Shown here one piece after another: positions 7,991 to 18,280 of a DNA stretch of 61,563 nt. The stretch covers positions 1 to 61,563 of the forward strand of contig CAMHFN010000015.1 of the NCBI GenBank assembly GCA_946184615.1, read 5' to 3'. Each line of letters opens with the position of its first letter. Positions within the stretch are counted from its first letter, which is position 1. The DNA comes from an uncultured Bacteroidales bacterium (lineage in GTDB: Bacteria > Bacteroidota > Bacteroidia > Bacteroidales > F082). Under the pieces are notes generated by a model. It was not told the DNA's origin. It saw only the letters and a list, made by a program, of their open reading frames with translations, and ran no database searches. The translations under genes were made by a program, and so were the position numbers.

Positions 7991-10900
7991 ATGAAAAGAG
8001 CAAGTTTACTTTTCTCAGCATTCCTCATGATCGGGATGCTGTTCAGCACCCAAGTGATGGCTCAAGGCCGCATCAATTTGGGACGTGCGAACTCCACTAG
8101 CGAGTGCGCTGACATCACTCTCTCCGGCTTCAATGCCTCGTTCTCCTACAGCAGCATTGAAAGCGAACTGATCAACACCGAAAAAGGCACTTTCTCGAGA
8201 ATCACGATGGGCAATTCTGTCCCTGGTGGTAACATCGGTGATCCTCAGGTGCCTGTCACCCGCGAACTTATCGCTGTTCCTTTCGGTGCCACTCCCGTGG
8301 TCAACGTGAAAAGTTACTCTGTGACAGAGTACAACCTTGCTGACTACGGCATTGAGCGCATTTATCCTCAACAGCCCTCCATGAGCAAGAGTGAAAAAGA
8401 TGTAAAATTTGCTTACAACGAGTCCGCCTATGCCGCTAAAGGTTTTGACGAGACCCGTCCTATCGCTGAAGTCACCGTCATGGGCACCATGCGTGGCATC
8501 CAGATTGGCGCTTTGCAGCTCAATTCCTTGAGATACAATGCTGCCACCAACACCATCCGTGTTTACAACGACATTGAGTTGGAAGTACGTTTCGAAAATG
8601 CTGACCTGGCCCTTACCGAGCGTACCCTGGTCAACACCTACAGCCCCTATTTCAGAACGGTCTATTCCTCTTTGTTCAACGAAAGAGCCATCCGTGACAT
8701 TTACGACCAGCACCCGGACCTCTGGGCTGTGCCGGTACGAATCCTGGTGATTGCCAATCGTATGTTTGAGACCTCCATGCAGCCTTGGCTCACATGGAAG
8801 ACTGAAAAGGGCTTCTACCTCGATGTCAACTACACCGATGAGATTGGCACTTCAGCTTCCGCCATCAAGACCTTCATTCAAGGCAAGTACAACGAAGGCG
8901 TTACGAATGGCAATACTCCTTCCTTCCTCATCATCTTTGGTGACAACGGTCAAGTACCCGCCGCACAGACTGGCACAGAGACCCATTGCGTAACCGACCT
9001 GTATTACTATTCCACCGACAACGACGTGTTTGGCGACATGTATCACAGCCGCTTCACCGCTGAAAGCGTCAGCGAAATGGACATCATGATTGGTAAGACT
9101 TTGCAGTATGAGCAATACACCATGCCCGATCCGAGCTATCTGAGCAACGTGCTTCTCATCGCTGGTTGGGATCCCAGCTGGAACCCGAAAGACGGCAAGC
9201 CCACCATCCAGTATGCCATGAACTACTATTACAATGCTGAACACGGCTTCAACACGGTTCACAACTGGCTGGAACAACCTTACACGGGCTGCTATGCTCC
9301 AATGAATTCAGGTGTTGGTTTTGCCAACTACACTGCTCACGGCAGCAACACCAGTTGGGCTGACCCGAGCTTCACCAACAGCGACGTCAACACCCTGACG
9401 AACACGGACAAGTATTTCTGGGCCATGGGTAACTGCTGCCAAGCTGCCGACTGGGGTATCTCAGGCAAATGTCTGGGCGAGGCTTTCGTCGTCGCTCCCA
9501 ACAAAGGCGCCTTCGCTTACATTGGCTCTTGCCCGAGCTCCTATTGGTATGAAGACTACTACTTCGCAGTAGGTGCCACCCACACCTTCTATGCTCCACC
9601 CACCTACGAAGAATCCTCCATGGGTTGCTACGACTCCCAATTCCAAGATGACTTCAACAGCCTTTCAGCTGTTCCTTTCGTGGGTAACCTCGCCGTGGCT
9701 TATTCACACGCCAATGGTTACGAAGGCAGCGTTTCCGACAGATATTACTGGGAGTCCTACCACGTTCTCGGTGACGGTTCTGTCTGCCCCTACCATGTAA
9801 ATCCTGTGGCCAACGAGGTCAATCACCTTCCCACCCTTCCCATTGGAATGGACTTCTACACTGTGAGCGCTGATCCCGGTTCATACGTTGGCATCTCCAA
9901 GGACGGTGTCCTTTATGGTGCCGGTGAAATCGGTGAAGATGGCACTGCCGACATCCCGATCACTCCTATCACCTCTGGTGGTGATGTGAAGATTGTGGTG
10001 ACCCATCCCCAACGTCAACCTTACACTGCCATCGTCCCAGCCGCTGCTATGACGGGTGCTTACGTGGCCGTTGACAACTACAGCATGAACGTCGAGCAAG
10101 CCAACTATGGCGAGACCATCGACATGAACATCAACGTGAAGAATGTGGGCGCCGATGCTTCTGGCAACCTCACTGCCACTTTGACCACTGAATGCGAATA
10201 TGTTGAAGTTTTGGCTGGTGAAAGCACTGCTTCAGCTCTGAATCCCGATGAAATCGTCACCATGGAAGGCTTCCAATTCAGCGTTGCTGAAAACGTGCCT
10301 GACAAGACCAAAGCTCAGTTCTTCCTTACCGTAACTGATGGCACTGACACTTGGGAAGGCAAACTCAACATCGAGCTCCACGCTCCCGTCGTCACCATGG
10401 AGAGCATTGAACAAGTGGAAGGCCAAAGCGGAATGCACCTGGCCTTCAACGTCAGAAACACGGGTAGCGCCCCCTTCTACGGTGGCACCTTGAACGTCTA
10501 CAGCAGCTCTGAATACCTGACCTTCACCGAAGAAACCATCACCTTCGAAGAAGCTGTCGCCGGTGGTGAAAGCATTGTTTTGAGTGCTCCTTACTCCTTT
10601 GATGAAGCAAACGTTGAAATCGGTTCCACCTTCGAAGTCAACTATGTCATGACCAGTGGCCTCTATACCATTGACGACATCTACACCATCAACTATGGAG
10701 CCATCATGGAAGACTTCGAAAGCGGTCAGTTCGGTAGCAACTGGTCACAAAGCCCACAATACGGATGGGTCATCACTGAAGGCGGTAGCAGGGGCAACTA
10801 TTGCGCCAAGTCGACCAACCTCGGTGTTTCCAATTCCGAAAGTTACTGCCAGTTGACCGTGGACGTGTTAGCCGCTGGCGAACTTACCTTCATGTACAAA

Positions 10901-11611
10901 GTTTCTTCAGAGAGCAGTTACGACAAGCTCCACTTCTACATGGACAACCAAGAAAAAGGCGTTTGGTCAGGCTCCGTGAACTGGACCCAGTTCACCCAAC
11001 CTGTCACCGTCGGCACCCACACCTTCAAGTGGAGCTACACCAAGGACGGTTCCGTGAACACCGGCGACGACACCGCTTGGATTGACGACATCCTCTTCCC
11101 CCCGACCAATGTCATCACCTTCATCGCTCCTGCTAGCGACCTCATCGCTGAAGTTGAAGGATCTGACGCCATCCTCACCTGGACTGCTTCCGAAGATGCA
11201 GAGCTGTACCTTGTGAAACGCAATGGTGAAGTCATCGGCACTACGAATGAGACCAACTACACCGAAACCCTACCCTGCGACGGCACCTATACCTATTCAG
11301 TTTATGCTGCTAAGGAGAACGGTCAGATTTCTGCTCCTATCTCAGCCACCGTCTCAGCTACCTTCGATGCCGCCGACGAAAACCACGAGGCTAGCATGCG
11401 CATTTATCCTAACCCCGCCAACAGCGTCCTCAACATTGTCACTACTGGCAGCTTCGAATACCATCTCTTCAACAGCACCGGCCAAGAAGTGGCCAACGGT
11501 GTTGCCCAAGGTGTGAAACAAATCAACGTCAGCAACCTGTCACAAGGTGTTTACTTCCTGCATGTCACCACTGGCACTCAAGTGAACATCCAAAAGGTTG
11601 TTGTTGAATAA
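7991..11611 (+). CDS. gingipain K-like cysteine peptidase (C25) with T9SS sorting domain
   Basis: A 1206-residue secreted protease. Order: signal peptide (to about residue 25), gingipain propeptide (~40-210), C25 catalytic domain (~230-600), Ig-like domain, further Ig-like repeats (~690-890), a cleaved-adhesin-type jelly-roll (EDFESGQFGSNWSQ, ~905-1040), a fibronectin-III-like domain, and a Por sorting tail (RIYPNP...GVYFLHV). Catalytic His450 (NYTAHGS) and Cys483 (GNCCQA) are 33 residues apart, and Asp522 (YEDYY) lies 39 beyond. These are the spacings of Kgp His444, Cys477 and the Lys-selecting Asp516, with Kgp Thr442 also kept. Lys-specificity is therefore inferred. It is the first of three C25 genes and has its own promoter and terminator. 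Confidence 0.92.
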   Translation: MKRASLLFSAFLMIGMLFSTQVMAQGRINLGRANSTSECADITLSGFNASFSYSSIESELINTEKGTFSRITMGNSVPGGNIGDPQVPVTRELIAVPFGATPVVNVKSYSVTEYNLADYGIERIYPQQPSMSKSEKDVKFAYNESAYAAKGFDETRPIAEVTVMGTMRGIQIGALQLNSLRYNAATNTIRVYNDIELEVRFENADLALTERTLVNTYSPYFRTVYSSLFNERAIRDIYDQHPDLWAVPVRILVIANRMFETSMQPWLTWKTEKGFYLDVNYTDEIGTSASAIKTFIQGKYNEGVTNGNTPSFLIIFGDNGQVPAAQTGTETHCVTDLYYYSTDNDVFGDMYHSRFTAESVSEMDIMIGKTLQYEQYTMPDPSYLSNVLLIAGWDPSWNPKDGKPTIQYAMNYYYNAEHGFNTVHNWLEQPYTGCYAPMNSGVGFANYTAHGSNTSWADPSFTNSDVNTLTNTDKYFWAMGNCCQAADWGISGKCLGEAFVVAPNKGAFAYIGSCPSSYWYEDYYFAVGATHTFYAPPTYEESSMGCYDSQFQDDFNSLSAVPFVGNLAVAYSHANGYEGSVSDRYYWESYHVLGDGSVCPYHVNPVANEVNHLPTLPIGMDFYTVSADPGSYVGISKDGVLYGAGEIGEDGTADIPITPITSGGDVKIVVTHPQRQPYTAIVPAAAMTGAYVAVDNYSMNVEQANYGETIDMNINVKNVGADASGNLTATLTTECEYVEVLAGESTASALNPDEIVTMEGFQFSVAENVPDKTKAQFFLTVTDGTDTWEGKLNIELHAPVVTMESIEQVEGQSGMHLAFNVRNTGSAPFYGGTLNVYSSSEYLTFTEETITFEEAVAGGESIVLSAPYSFDEANVEIGSTFEVNYVMTSGLYTIDDIYTINYGAIMEDFESGQFGSNWSQSPQYGWVITEGGSRGNYCAKSTNLGVSNSESYCQLTVDVLAAGELTFMYKVSSESSYDKLHFYMDNQEKGVWSGSVNWTQFTQPVTVGTHTFKWSYTKDGSVNTGDDTAWIDDILFPPTNVITFIAPASDLIAEVEGSDAILTWTASEDAELYLVKRNGEVIGTTNETNYTETLPCDGTYTYSVYAAKENGQISAPISATVSATFDAADENHEASMRIYPNPANSVLNIVTTGSFEYHLFNSTGQEVANGVAQGVKQINVSNLSQGVYFLHVTTGTQVNIQKVVVE

Positions 11612-11626
11612 TTTTAAAACCACAAG

Positions 11627-11658
11627 AAGGAGGGCACTCTTGATGGGTCGCCCTCCTT
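11627..11658 (+). terminator. terminator after the Kgp-like gene
   Basis: Perfect 9-bp stem AAGGAGGGC / GCCCTCCTT with a 14-base loop, followed by a T-rich run, 16 bases behind the stop. It separates the first C25 gene from the second. Confidence 0.8.
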
Positions 11659-11687
11659 TATTCACTATTTTAACCCTTAAAAAATCA

Positions 11688-14600
11688 ATGAAAAAAACCG
11701 TATTTATTCTTTTGGCCCTCCTGTTGGTCGGAAGTGGATTTGCGCAAAAAGCACCTCAAACCAAGCTGATTTCCAGCACTGAGGAAAGCATCGTGGTCAA
11801 TTTCCAACTCAATGGGTTCAGCACCACGAGAGTCTCCACCCCACAAGGTGAACAGTTCATCGTGAATGTGCCCAAGATGGCTGCCATGCTTGAAGCTGGA
11901 GCCCCTGAACTCCCAACCTTCCCCATTCCCGCCATCATTGGCGACCGTGCCGAGATGACCGTCAACGTAATTGACGCTCAGTATACCGACTATGCCGACA
12001 TGAGCATTGCCCCATCGAAAGGCAATATCAGCCGCCAGGTCAATCCCGCCGACGTGCCTTATACCTATGGCGAAATGTATCAACAGGATGCTTTCTGGCC
12101 TGCCTCACCCGCCTACCTCGAGAAACCTTATATCTTGAGAGACTTCCGCGGACAGAACATCATGGTTCGTCCCTTCGCCTACAACCCTGTGACGAAAACC
12201 CTCCGTGTGTATGAAAGCTTGACCCTCGAAATGACCAAGGTAAGCGACAATGGCGAAAACCAGAAAATCACACGCAGAAGCAACACCATCAAGGTGGATC
12301 CGGAACAAAAGTCACAATATGGTCGCCGTTTCATCAACTTCGGTGCCACCGAAAGCAAATACAATTTTGATGAAGACTTCGGTGAACTGCTGATCATCTG
12401 CGCCGATCCTTACATGAGCAACCTTCAACCTTTGGTAGATTGGAAGAACCAATCAGGCCGCCCCACCACTCTGGTTAGCCTTAGCAATGCTGGCGGAAAC
12501 AACGCAGACGCCATAAAGAATTACATCAGCAACATTTACAACGACCCCACCCGTAACCTTGAATTCGTTCTTCTCGTAGGTGAGTACAGCGACATCACTC
12601 CTAAAAATCTCGGTAGCGGTCCTGGAGGCACCATCACTTCCGACAACTATCTCGTAAAACTTGAAGGTAACGATGAATATATGGATGCCTTGATTGGCCG
12701 TCTTTCTGTTTCGAACTCAACCGATGCCGACGTTCAAGTCAACAAAATCATCTACTACGAACGTGATATAACGACCGAAGCCACTTGGGGCAACAAGGGA
12801 TTAGGTATCGGACACATGAATGACGGTCCTGGTCACTACGGAGAATACGATTATCAACACATCGACTTGATCCGCGACACCCTCATGCACTATACCTACG
12901 GAGAAGTTACTGAACTCCACGGAGGCGCTACAGCAAGTGTTTCCACTATTAGCGCTGCTGTCAACCAAGGCGTAAGCATTATCAACTACTGCAACCACGG
13001 TTCGGTTACTAGTTGGGGCGTTGCCGGTTATAGCACCAGCGATGTCGCCGCTTTGACCAACGATGGCATGTTGCCTTTCGTCTGGTCGGTAGCCTGCCTG
13101 AACGGACAATTTGACACGGGCACCTGCTTTGGCGAGTCATGGCTGCGTGCCACCAACAACTCGACGGGTGCACCTACCGGTGCTGTAGGTGGCATGTTCT
13201 CCTGGATTTCACAACCTTGGCAACCCCCGATGTACGGACAGGATGAAATGGTTGACATTCTTACCGAATGGCACAGTGCCGACCAGTTCAACCATACGCT
13301 GGGTGGTGCATCCTTGAACGGCAGCATGTACATCCTTGACGCTGAGCCTAGCGACAGCTATCAGACCTACAAGACCTGGTTGCTCTTCGGCGACCCGAGC
13401 TTGATGGTACGCACCGCCATTCCCACCGAGATGGGTGTCAACACCAATCCTTCAGTCTTGATGATTGGCATGACTAGCCTTGAAGTCAACGCTGATGCCG
13501 ATTACGGTATCGCCACCTTGTCCGACGGAGAAGAGGTGATTGCCATTGGCAGAATCATCGACGGCTCTGCCACACTGGAATTCCCTGCTTTGAACAACGT
13601 AGGGGAACTCACCCTCACCGTGATAGGGTACAACAAAGTTACAGAGATTCTTCCTGTGAATGTCCTTCCCGCGGAAGGTGCTTACGTCTCCATTGATGCT
13701 TTCACTCCTGGTAACGTGCCAGTCAATGAAGAACAACACATGAGCATGACCTTCAAGAATGTTGGTGTCGATCCCACTCCAGGAACCACCTCAATTGTGC
13801 TTTCTTGCGAAGATCCTAACATCACCTTCTCCGACAACGAAGCCTCCTTTGATGTCCTTGGAGCTGATGAGACCATCACACTGACTGACGAGTTTGCCTT
13901 CACCGTGGCAACAGGTGTTGCTGACGGCACCAAGATCCAAATTGACGTCACCATGACCTGTGGATCGGAGACCTGGACGGGTAAAGCTAAAATCACTGTG
14001 GGTGCTCCCATCGTTGAGTTTGACAACTTCCAGTGCATGGGAGGCTACACCCCTGGCGAATCGCAAAATGTGTCTGTCACCTTCAGAAACGTCGGCCATT
14101 ACATGGCTACCAATGCCGTAGTGACCATCTCATCGACAAGCCCCTACCTCACGTTTGCCAATGAAAGCGCCACCATCGGCACCATCGATGCTGAAGGCAA
14201 CGGCACCGCTTTGTTCAATGTGACCATTGATGCCTCTTGCCCCTCCAACGAGGTACTCGACCTCAACTTTACCCTGGTCGCTGATAACGACATCACTGTC
14301 AATGGTAACGGCAGCCTCAAGAATTCCTGCAACGTGGTGTTCAATCTCTTCGACTCTTACGGAGACGGCTGGAACGGCAACCAATTGGTGGTGGCTATGA
14401 GTGATGGCACAACGCAAAACCTCACCATTAGCAATGGTCTAACCTTTACCCAGACCCTCGAGATCGGCATTGGCACTCATGTGACTTTAAGTTGGATTAC
14501 AGGCAGCTACTCTTACGAGTGTTCCTTCTCTGTCAACTATGAGGAAGGAGAACAAATCACTTCTGCGGAGAATCTGAACTCAGGCTATCATTTCGAGTTT

Positions 14601-15122
14601 GATGTAAACTGTGCTGGCGATCCCGTCATCGGCACCGTAGAACCAATCACCCATCTGGAATACACGATGGACACCATTAACACCTCACTTGTGTTGACTT
14701 GGAGAGGCTCTGACGATGCCATCAGCTACCTTGTCCTGAGGAATCAAGAAATCATCGGCCAAACCAATTCGCCTTACTTTGTCGATGAAAACCCCATCGA
14801 AAGCACCGAGTATTGCGTCATTGCCCAGTATTTGGCTGGCGACGCTGAACCTGTTTGCTTCGAAGTCGGCGAAATCTGGGCCGTTGAAGAAAACGGATGT
14901 GGTGTCCGTATCTATCCTAACCCTGTAAAGAACACCCTGTACCTCAAAGGTGACAACACCGAGTACAGCTATGTGCTTTACAACGGCATGGGTCAAGTGG
15001 TAGCCAATGGCTCCGCAAGTGGCACCCAGCAGATCGACTGCAGCAACATGACCAAAGGCATCTACTTCCTGCATCTTACCACAGGCGCCAAGGTCATGAT
15101 CGAAAAAGTCGTGGTGAAATAA
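11688..15122 (+). CDS. gingipain R-like cysteine peptidase (C25) with T9SS sorting domain
   Basis: A 1144-residue secreted protease. The ATG at 11688 gives a clean signal peptide (KKTVFILLALLLVGSGFAQ); the frame is open to 11598, but that lies in the terminator region. Propeptide, C25 domain, Ig-like repeats, a DSYGDGWNG beta domain (~885-970), a fibronectin-like domain and a Por tail (RIYPNPVKNTLYL...GIYFLHL) follow. The dyad is His437 (YCNHGS) and Cys470 (VACLNGQF), 33 apart as in RgpB. Asp388 in GEYDYQH matches the RgpB Asp163 that binds Arg. Arg-specificity is inferred. Between this gene and the next lies the palindromic terminator at 15151. Confidence 0.92.
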   Translation: MKKTVFILLALLLVGSGFAQKAPQTKLISSTEESIVVNFQLNGFSTTRVSTPQGEQFIVNVPKMAAMLEAGAPELPTFPIPAIIGDRAEMTVNVIDAQYTDYADMSIAPSKGNISRQVNPADVPYTYGEMYQQDAFWPASPAYLEKPYILRDFRGQNIMVRPFAYNPVTKTLRVYESLTLEMTKVSDNGENQKITRRSNTIKVDPEQKSQYGRRFINFGATESKYNFDEDFGELLIICADPYMSNLQPLVDWKNQSGRPTTLVSLSNAGGNNADAIKNYISNIYNDPTRNLEFVLLVGEYSDITPKNLGSGPGGTITSDNYLVKLEGNDEYMDALIGRLSVSNSTDADVQVNKIIYYERDITTEATWGNKGLGIGHMNDGPGHYGEYDYQHIDLIRDTLMHYTYGEVTELHGGATASVSTISAAVNQGVSIINYCNHGSVTSWGVAGYSTSDVAALTNDGMLPFVWSVACLNGQFDTGTCFGESWLRATNNSTGAPTGAVGGMFSWISQPWQPPMYGQDEMVDILTEWHSADQFNHTLGGASLNGSMYILDAEPSDSYQTYKTWLLFGDPSLMVRTAIPTEMGVNTNPSVLMIGMTSLEVNADADYGIATLSDGEEVIAIGRIIDGSATLEFPALNNVGELTLTVIGYNKVTEILPVNVLPAEGAYVSIDAFTPGNVPVNEEQHMSMTFKNVGVDPTPGTTSIVLSCEDPNITFSDNEASFDVLGADETITLTDEFAFTVATGVADGTKIQIDVTMTCGSETWTGKAKITVGAPIVEFDNFQCMGGYTPGESQNVSVTFRNVGHYMATNAVVTISSTSPYLTFANESATIGTIDAEGNGTALFNVTIDASCPSNEVLDLNFTLVADNDITVNGNGSLKNSCNVVFNLFDSYGDGWNGNQLVVAMSDGTTQNLTISNGLTFTQTLEIGIGTHVTLSWITGSYSYECSFSVNYEEGEQITSAENLNSGYHFEFDVNCAGDPVIGTVEPITHLEYTMDTINTSLVLTWRGSDDAISYLVLRNQEIIGQTNSPYFVDENPIESTEYCVIAQYLAGDAEPVCFEVGEIWAVEENGCGVRIYPNPVKNTLYLKGDNTEYSYVLYNGMGQVVANGSASGTQQIDCSNMTKGIYFLHLTTGAKVMIEKVVVK

Positions 15123-15150
15123 CCAAGATCCTTTTTCTGACAAACCACCT

Positions 15151-15180
15151 TGTAGAGACGCAAAATTTTGCGTCTCTACA
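15151..15180 (+). repeat. perfect 30-bp palindrome, copy 1 of the GTAGAGACGC family (terminator)
   Basis: Arms TGTAGAGACGCAAAA and its exact complement, followed by seven T, so it forms a terminator 28 bases after the stop of the second C25 gene. The central TTTTG (15166-15170) lies 19 bases before the TATCTTTG at 15190, the spacing of a -33 element. Related copies are at 34401, 60449 and 60805. Confidence 0.85.
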
Positions 15181-15197
15181 TTTTTTTATTATCTTTG
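15168..15197 (+). promoter_or_regulatory. promoter of the third C25 gene (TTG, 19-base spacer, TATCTTTG)
   Basis: TTG at 15168-15170 is inside the palindrome and TATCTTTG is at 15190-15197. The T run of the terminator forms part of the spacer. The ATG follows 27 bases later. Confidence 0.65.
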
Positions 15198-15224
15198 CAG
15201 TTTGTAACATAATACTATAAACTC

Positions 15225-18200
15225 ATGAAAACACGACTCCTAGCATTGGTAATGCTTTTGCCCTTCCTCTCCTTCGGTCAACAGTATAAACTCATTACCG
15301 CTACTGAATCGAATCTTACCATTTCTATTCAGGCTCCTGATTTTCAATTATATGCCGTATCGACACCTCAAGGGGATGCCTCTATAGTGAAAGCTCCCAA
15401 GGCCATGAACCGCGCTGATGTGGGTGAACCCGACCTTCCGATGCTCGTCATTCCCACCATCGTAGGCGACCAAGCGTTGATGCAGGTGGAAATCGTGGAG
15501 GCCACATACGAAGACTATGAGAACATCATTATTGCTCCTTCGAAAGGCGACTTTCCTCGTTCCGTCAACCCTGAAGATGTGCCGTATACCTACAGCGAGA
15601 CCTATCAGCACAACGCCTTTTTCCCTAACCCGTTGGCCCGTCTTGACGAACCTTATATCCATCGCGACGTGAGGGGACAGAATCTCGTAGTCAACCCATA
15701 CACCTATAATCCCGTAACCAAAACGCTCCGGGTTTACACCCATCTTGTCCTAAATATGGCCAATGTAGGCAAAGATGATCGGAACATCATCGAGAATCGC
15801 TCGAAATCGTTTGTGTTGGACCCCGAGTTCAAAACCATGTATGAGCACCGCTATATTAATTATAAGGAGTCGATGTCCAAATATACCCCCATCGAGGAAA
15901 ATGGCGAATTGCTCATCATTTGCCACGACGCTTTCATGAACGCGATGGAGCCTTTCGTAGCCTGGAAGAAACAAATTGGACGCCCAACTACCATGGTTGG
16001 AACTAGCGAGACAGGCAACAACGCCACAGCTATCAAATCCTACATTGAAAACTACTACGCTGCACACCCACAGTTAACCGACATCCTTCTCGTTGGCGAC
16101 GTGGCTCAAATACCTGGGGTTTACATCTCTGCAGGTTCGGGATATTACGGCTATTCCGGATATGGCGACGTACAATACGGTCAGACCGCAGGCAACGACT
16201 ATTACAATGAATTGATTGTAGGGCGTTTCTGCTGCGATACTGAAGCTCAGGTCATCAACCACGTCAACAAAGTGCTGAATTACGAAAGAGACCTGGACAG
16301 CAATGCCACTTGGCTTTCCGTTGGCCAAGGCGTCAGCAAGAACGAAGGTGCCGGCAGCGGACACTTCGGAGAGTCCGACTATCAACATATCGACAACATT
16401 AGAAACGACCTTCTGGGTTACAACTACACCGAAGTATACCGCGATTACCAAGGAGTCAGCGGCACCACCGCATCCAACGCCAACGATGTTAGCCAGCACA
16501 TCAACAATGGTGTAAGCATCATCAACTACTGCAACCACGGATCTGAGACCAGCTGGGGGGTGTTCAGCTACAGCAACTCCCACGTCAACGCCTTGATCAA
16601 CGACTATAAACTCCCCTATGTCATTTCAGTCGCTTGCTTGAACGGTAAATACGACTACGGCGGAAGCGGTTGTTTTGCCGAGGCTTGGATGCGTGCCACC
16701 AACAACACCACCGGCAACCCTACAGGTGCCATCGGCGGTATGTTCTCCTATATCTCACAACCCTGGACCCCTCCACAATATGGCCAGGATGAAATGAACG
16801 ACATCTTAACCGAATTACAGGCCAACAACATCAAGCACACGATGGGCGGAGTCTCGATCAACGGCAACATGAAAGTCTTGGACCAAGGCGCCACACAAAA
16901 TGCCGTAAAAGGCACCTACAACACGTGGATTCTCTTTGGTGACCCAACCTTGACCTTGCGTAACGCTACTCCTGTTGACATGAATGTGAGTCACGACCCC
17001 ACCATGAATGCCGACGAAACCAACTTCAGCGTTTTTGCCCCCAATGGAGAAGGAGCCTTGGCCACACTGACCCAAAACGGTGAAATCATGGGATCCGCTA
17101 CCATTGAAGGTGGTGTGGCCACGATTGAGCTCAGCACACCGGTTCAAGAAGGCGAAGCTACCCTTACCGTGTTCGGTTACAACAAGGCCACTTATAGCTC
17201 TACTATCAGCATCGAGACTGGCAACACTATGAGTGTTACCGTGACTGCCTCCGATCCTATCTACGTACCCAATCCCATTCCTGGTGGATGGACGGGCATC
17301 AGCCTGACAGCCACTCCCACAGGCGGCAATGGAGAATACACCTATAGCTGGACACCCGCCGAAGCTGTCGATAATCCAACAGCGCAAACCACTACCGCCT
17401 CTCCGACCGAAACTACCACCTACACTTGCACTGTCACCGATAGTGAAGGAACAAGCAGTTCCGGAAGGGTCATCGTGATTGTGGTGACCCCACCCTCTGA
17501 GGTACATGCCGACTTTGTCTCCGACAACGAGGTTCGCATCAGTTGGTCGGCTGCCCCCTTCGCTGACGGCTACAATGTCTACAGAGAAGACGAACTCATT
17601 GCCGAAGACGTCTCTCGACTAGCAATCACCGACCAATACCAAGGTGCTGGCTCAGTTACCTACCAAGTCAGAAGTGTCTATCAAGGCTTTATAAGCCAAC
17701 CAGAAATCACTGGCATCTTCTTCTGCGTCGCCCCAGAAAATGTCCAAGCCGAATACGTATGGAATGGTGGAGATTACTTCAACCGCATTTCGTGGACGAA
17801 AAACCGCGCTGTCGATTATGACATCAATCAATTCCTAGTTTATAGGAGCATTGGTAATGATGTCCCTGAAGTGATTGGCGAGATTGCTAACGAAGACTAC
17901 GTGTACGATTATACTTTCGACGATATCGAAGCAACCACCCTCGGATGGTACTCCTATTTTGTCAGTGCTGTCTACAAATACACGGATTGTGAAGTGAAGT
18001 CTGAATCCGTAAGCTGCACGGTGACTTCCGTGGGCGAATCCACTCTCAAGCCCGAGCTCTACCCCAACCCCACCACGGGCAGAGTTATCGTGAAAGCCGA
18101 GGGATTGGAGCGGATCACCCTTGTCAACAGCCTGGGTCAGACCTTGTACCAATCCGATATCGATGCAGCAGAAACCACACTCGACCTTACCCCCTACGGT

Positions 18201-18269
18201 AAAGGCCTTTACTTTATCATGATTCAAACGGACAAAAACCTGTCCACCCAAAAAATTATCGTTGAATAA
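15225..18269 (+). CDS. gingipain R-like cysteine peptidase (C25) with T9SS sorting domain
   Basis: A 1014-residue secreted protease with signal peptide (LLALVMLLPFLSFGQ), propeptide, C25 domain (~225-590), an Ig-like region, a PKD-like domain (YSWTPAEAVDNPTAQ, ~685-755), fibronectin-like domains and a Por tail (ELYPNPTTGRVIV...GLYFIMI). His438 (YCNHGS) and Cys471 (VACLNGKY) are 33 residues apart. GESDYQH carries the Asp equivalent to RgpB Asp163, and this stretch is nearly the RgpB sequence. Arg-specificity is inferred. It is more compact than its neighbour at 11688, with which it shares the propeptide and catalytic domain, so the two are probably tandem duplicates that diverged at their C-termini. 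Confidence 0.92.
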   Translation: MKTRLLALVMLLPFLSFGQQYKLITATESNLTISIQAPDFQLYAVSTPQGDASIVKAPKAMNRADVGEPDLPMLVIPTIVGDQALMQVEIVEATYEDYENIIIAPSKGDFPRSVNPEDVPYTYSETYQHNAFFPNPLARLDEPYIHRDVRGQNLVVNPYTYNPVTKTLRVYTHLVLNMANVGKDDRNIIENRSKSFVLDPEFKTMYEHRYINYKESMSKYTPIEENGELLIICHDAFMNAMEPFVAWKKQIGRPTTMVGTSETGNNATAIKSYIENYYAAHPQLTDILLVGDVAQIPGVYISAGSGYYGYSGYGDVQYGQTAGNDYYNELIVGRFCCDTEAQVINHVNKVLNYERDLDSNATWLSVGQGVSKNEGAGSGHFGESDYQHIDNIRNDLLGYNYTEVYRDYQGVSGTTASNANDVSQHINNGVSIINYCNHGSETSWGVFSYSNSHVNALINDYKLPYVISVACLNGKYDYGGSGCFAEAWMRATNNTTGNPTGAIGGMFSYISQPWTPPQYGQDEMNDILTELQANNIKHTMGGVSINGNMKVLDQGATQNAVKGTYNTWILFGDPTLTLRNATPVDMNVSHDPTMNADETNFSVFAPNGEGALATLTQNGEIMGSATIEGGVATIELSTPVQEGEATLTVFGYNKATYSSTISIETGNTMSVTVTASDPIYVPNPIPGGWTGISLTATPTGGNGEYTYSWTPAEAVDNPTAQTTTASPTETTTYTCTVTDSEGTSSSGRVIVIVVTPPSEVHADFVSDNEVRISWSAAPFADGYNVYREDELIAEDVSRLAITDQYQGAGSVTYQVRSVYQGFISQPEITGIFFCVAPENVQAEYVWNGGDYFNRISWTKNRAVDYDINQFLVYRSIGNDVPEVIGEIANEDYVYDYTFDDIEATTLGWYSYFVSAVYKYTDCEVKSESVSCTVTSVGESTLKPELYPNPTTGRVIVKAEGLERITLVNSLGQTLYQSDIDAAETTLDLTPYGKGLYFIMIQTDKNLSTQKIIVE

Positions 18270-18280
18270 TTGAAAAGCAC

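Noticed and set aside
11598..11687. Upstream start of the second C25 gene
   Set aside because: These 30 codons cover the terminator behind the previous gene and would hide the signal peptide.
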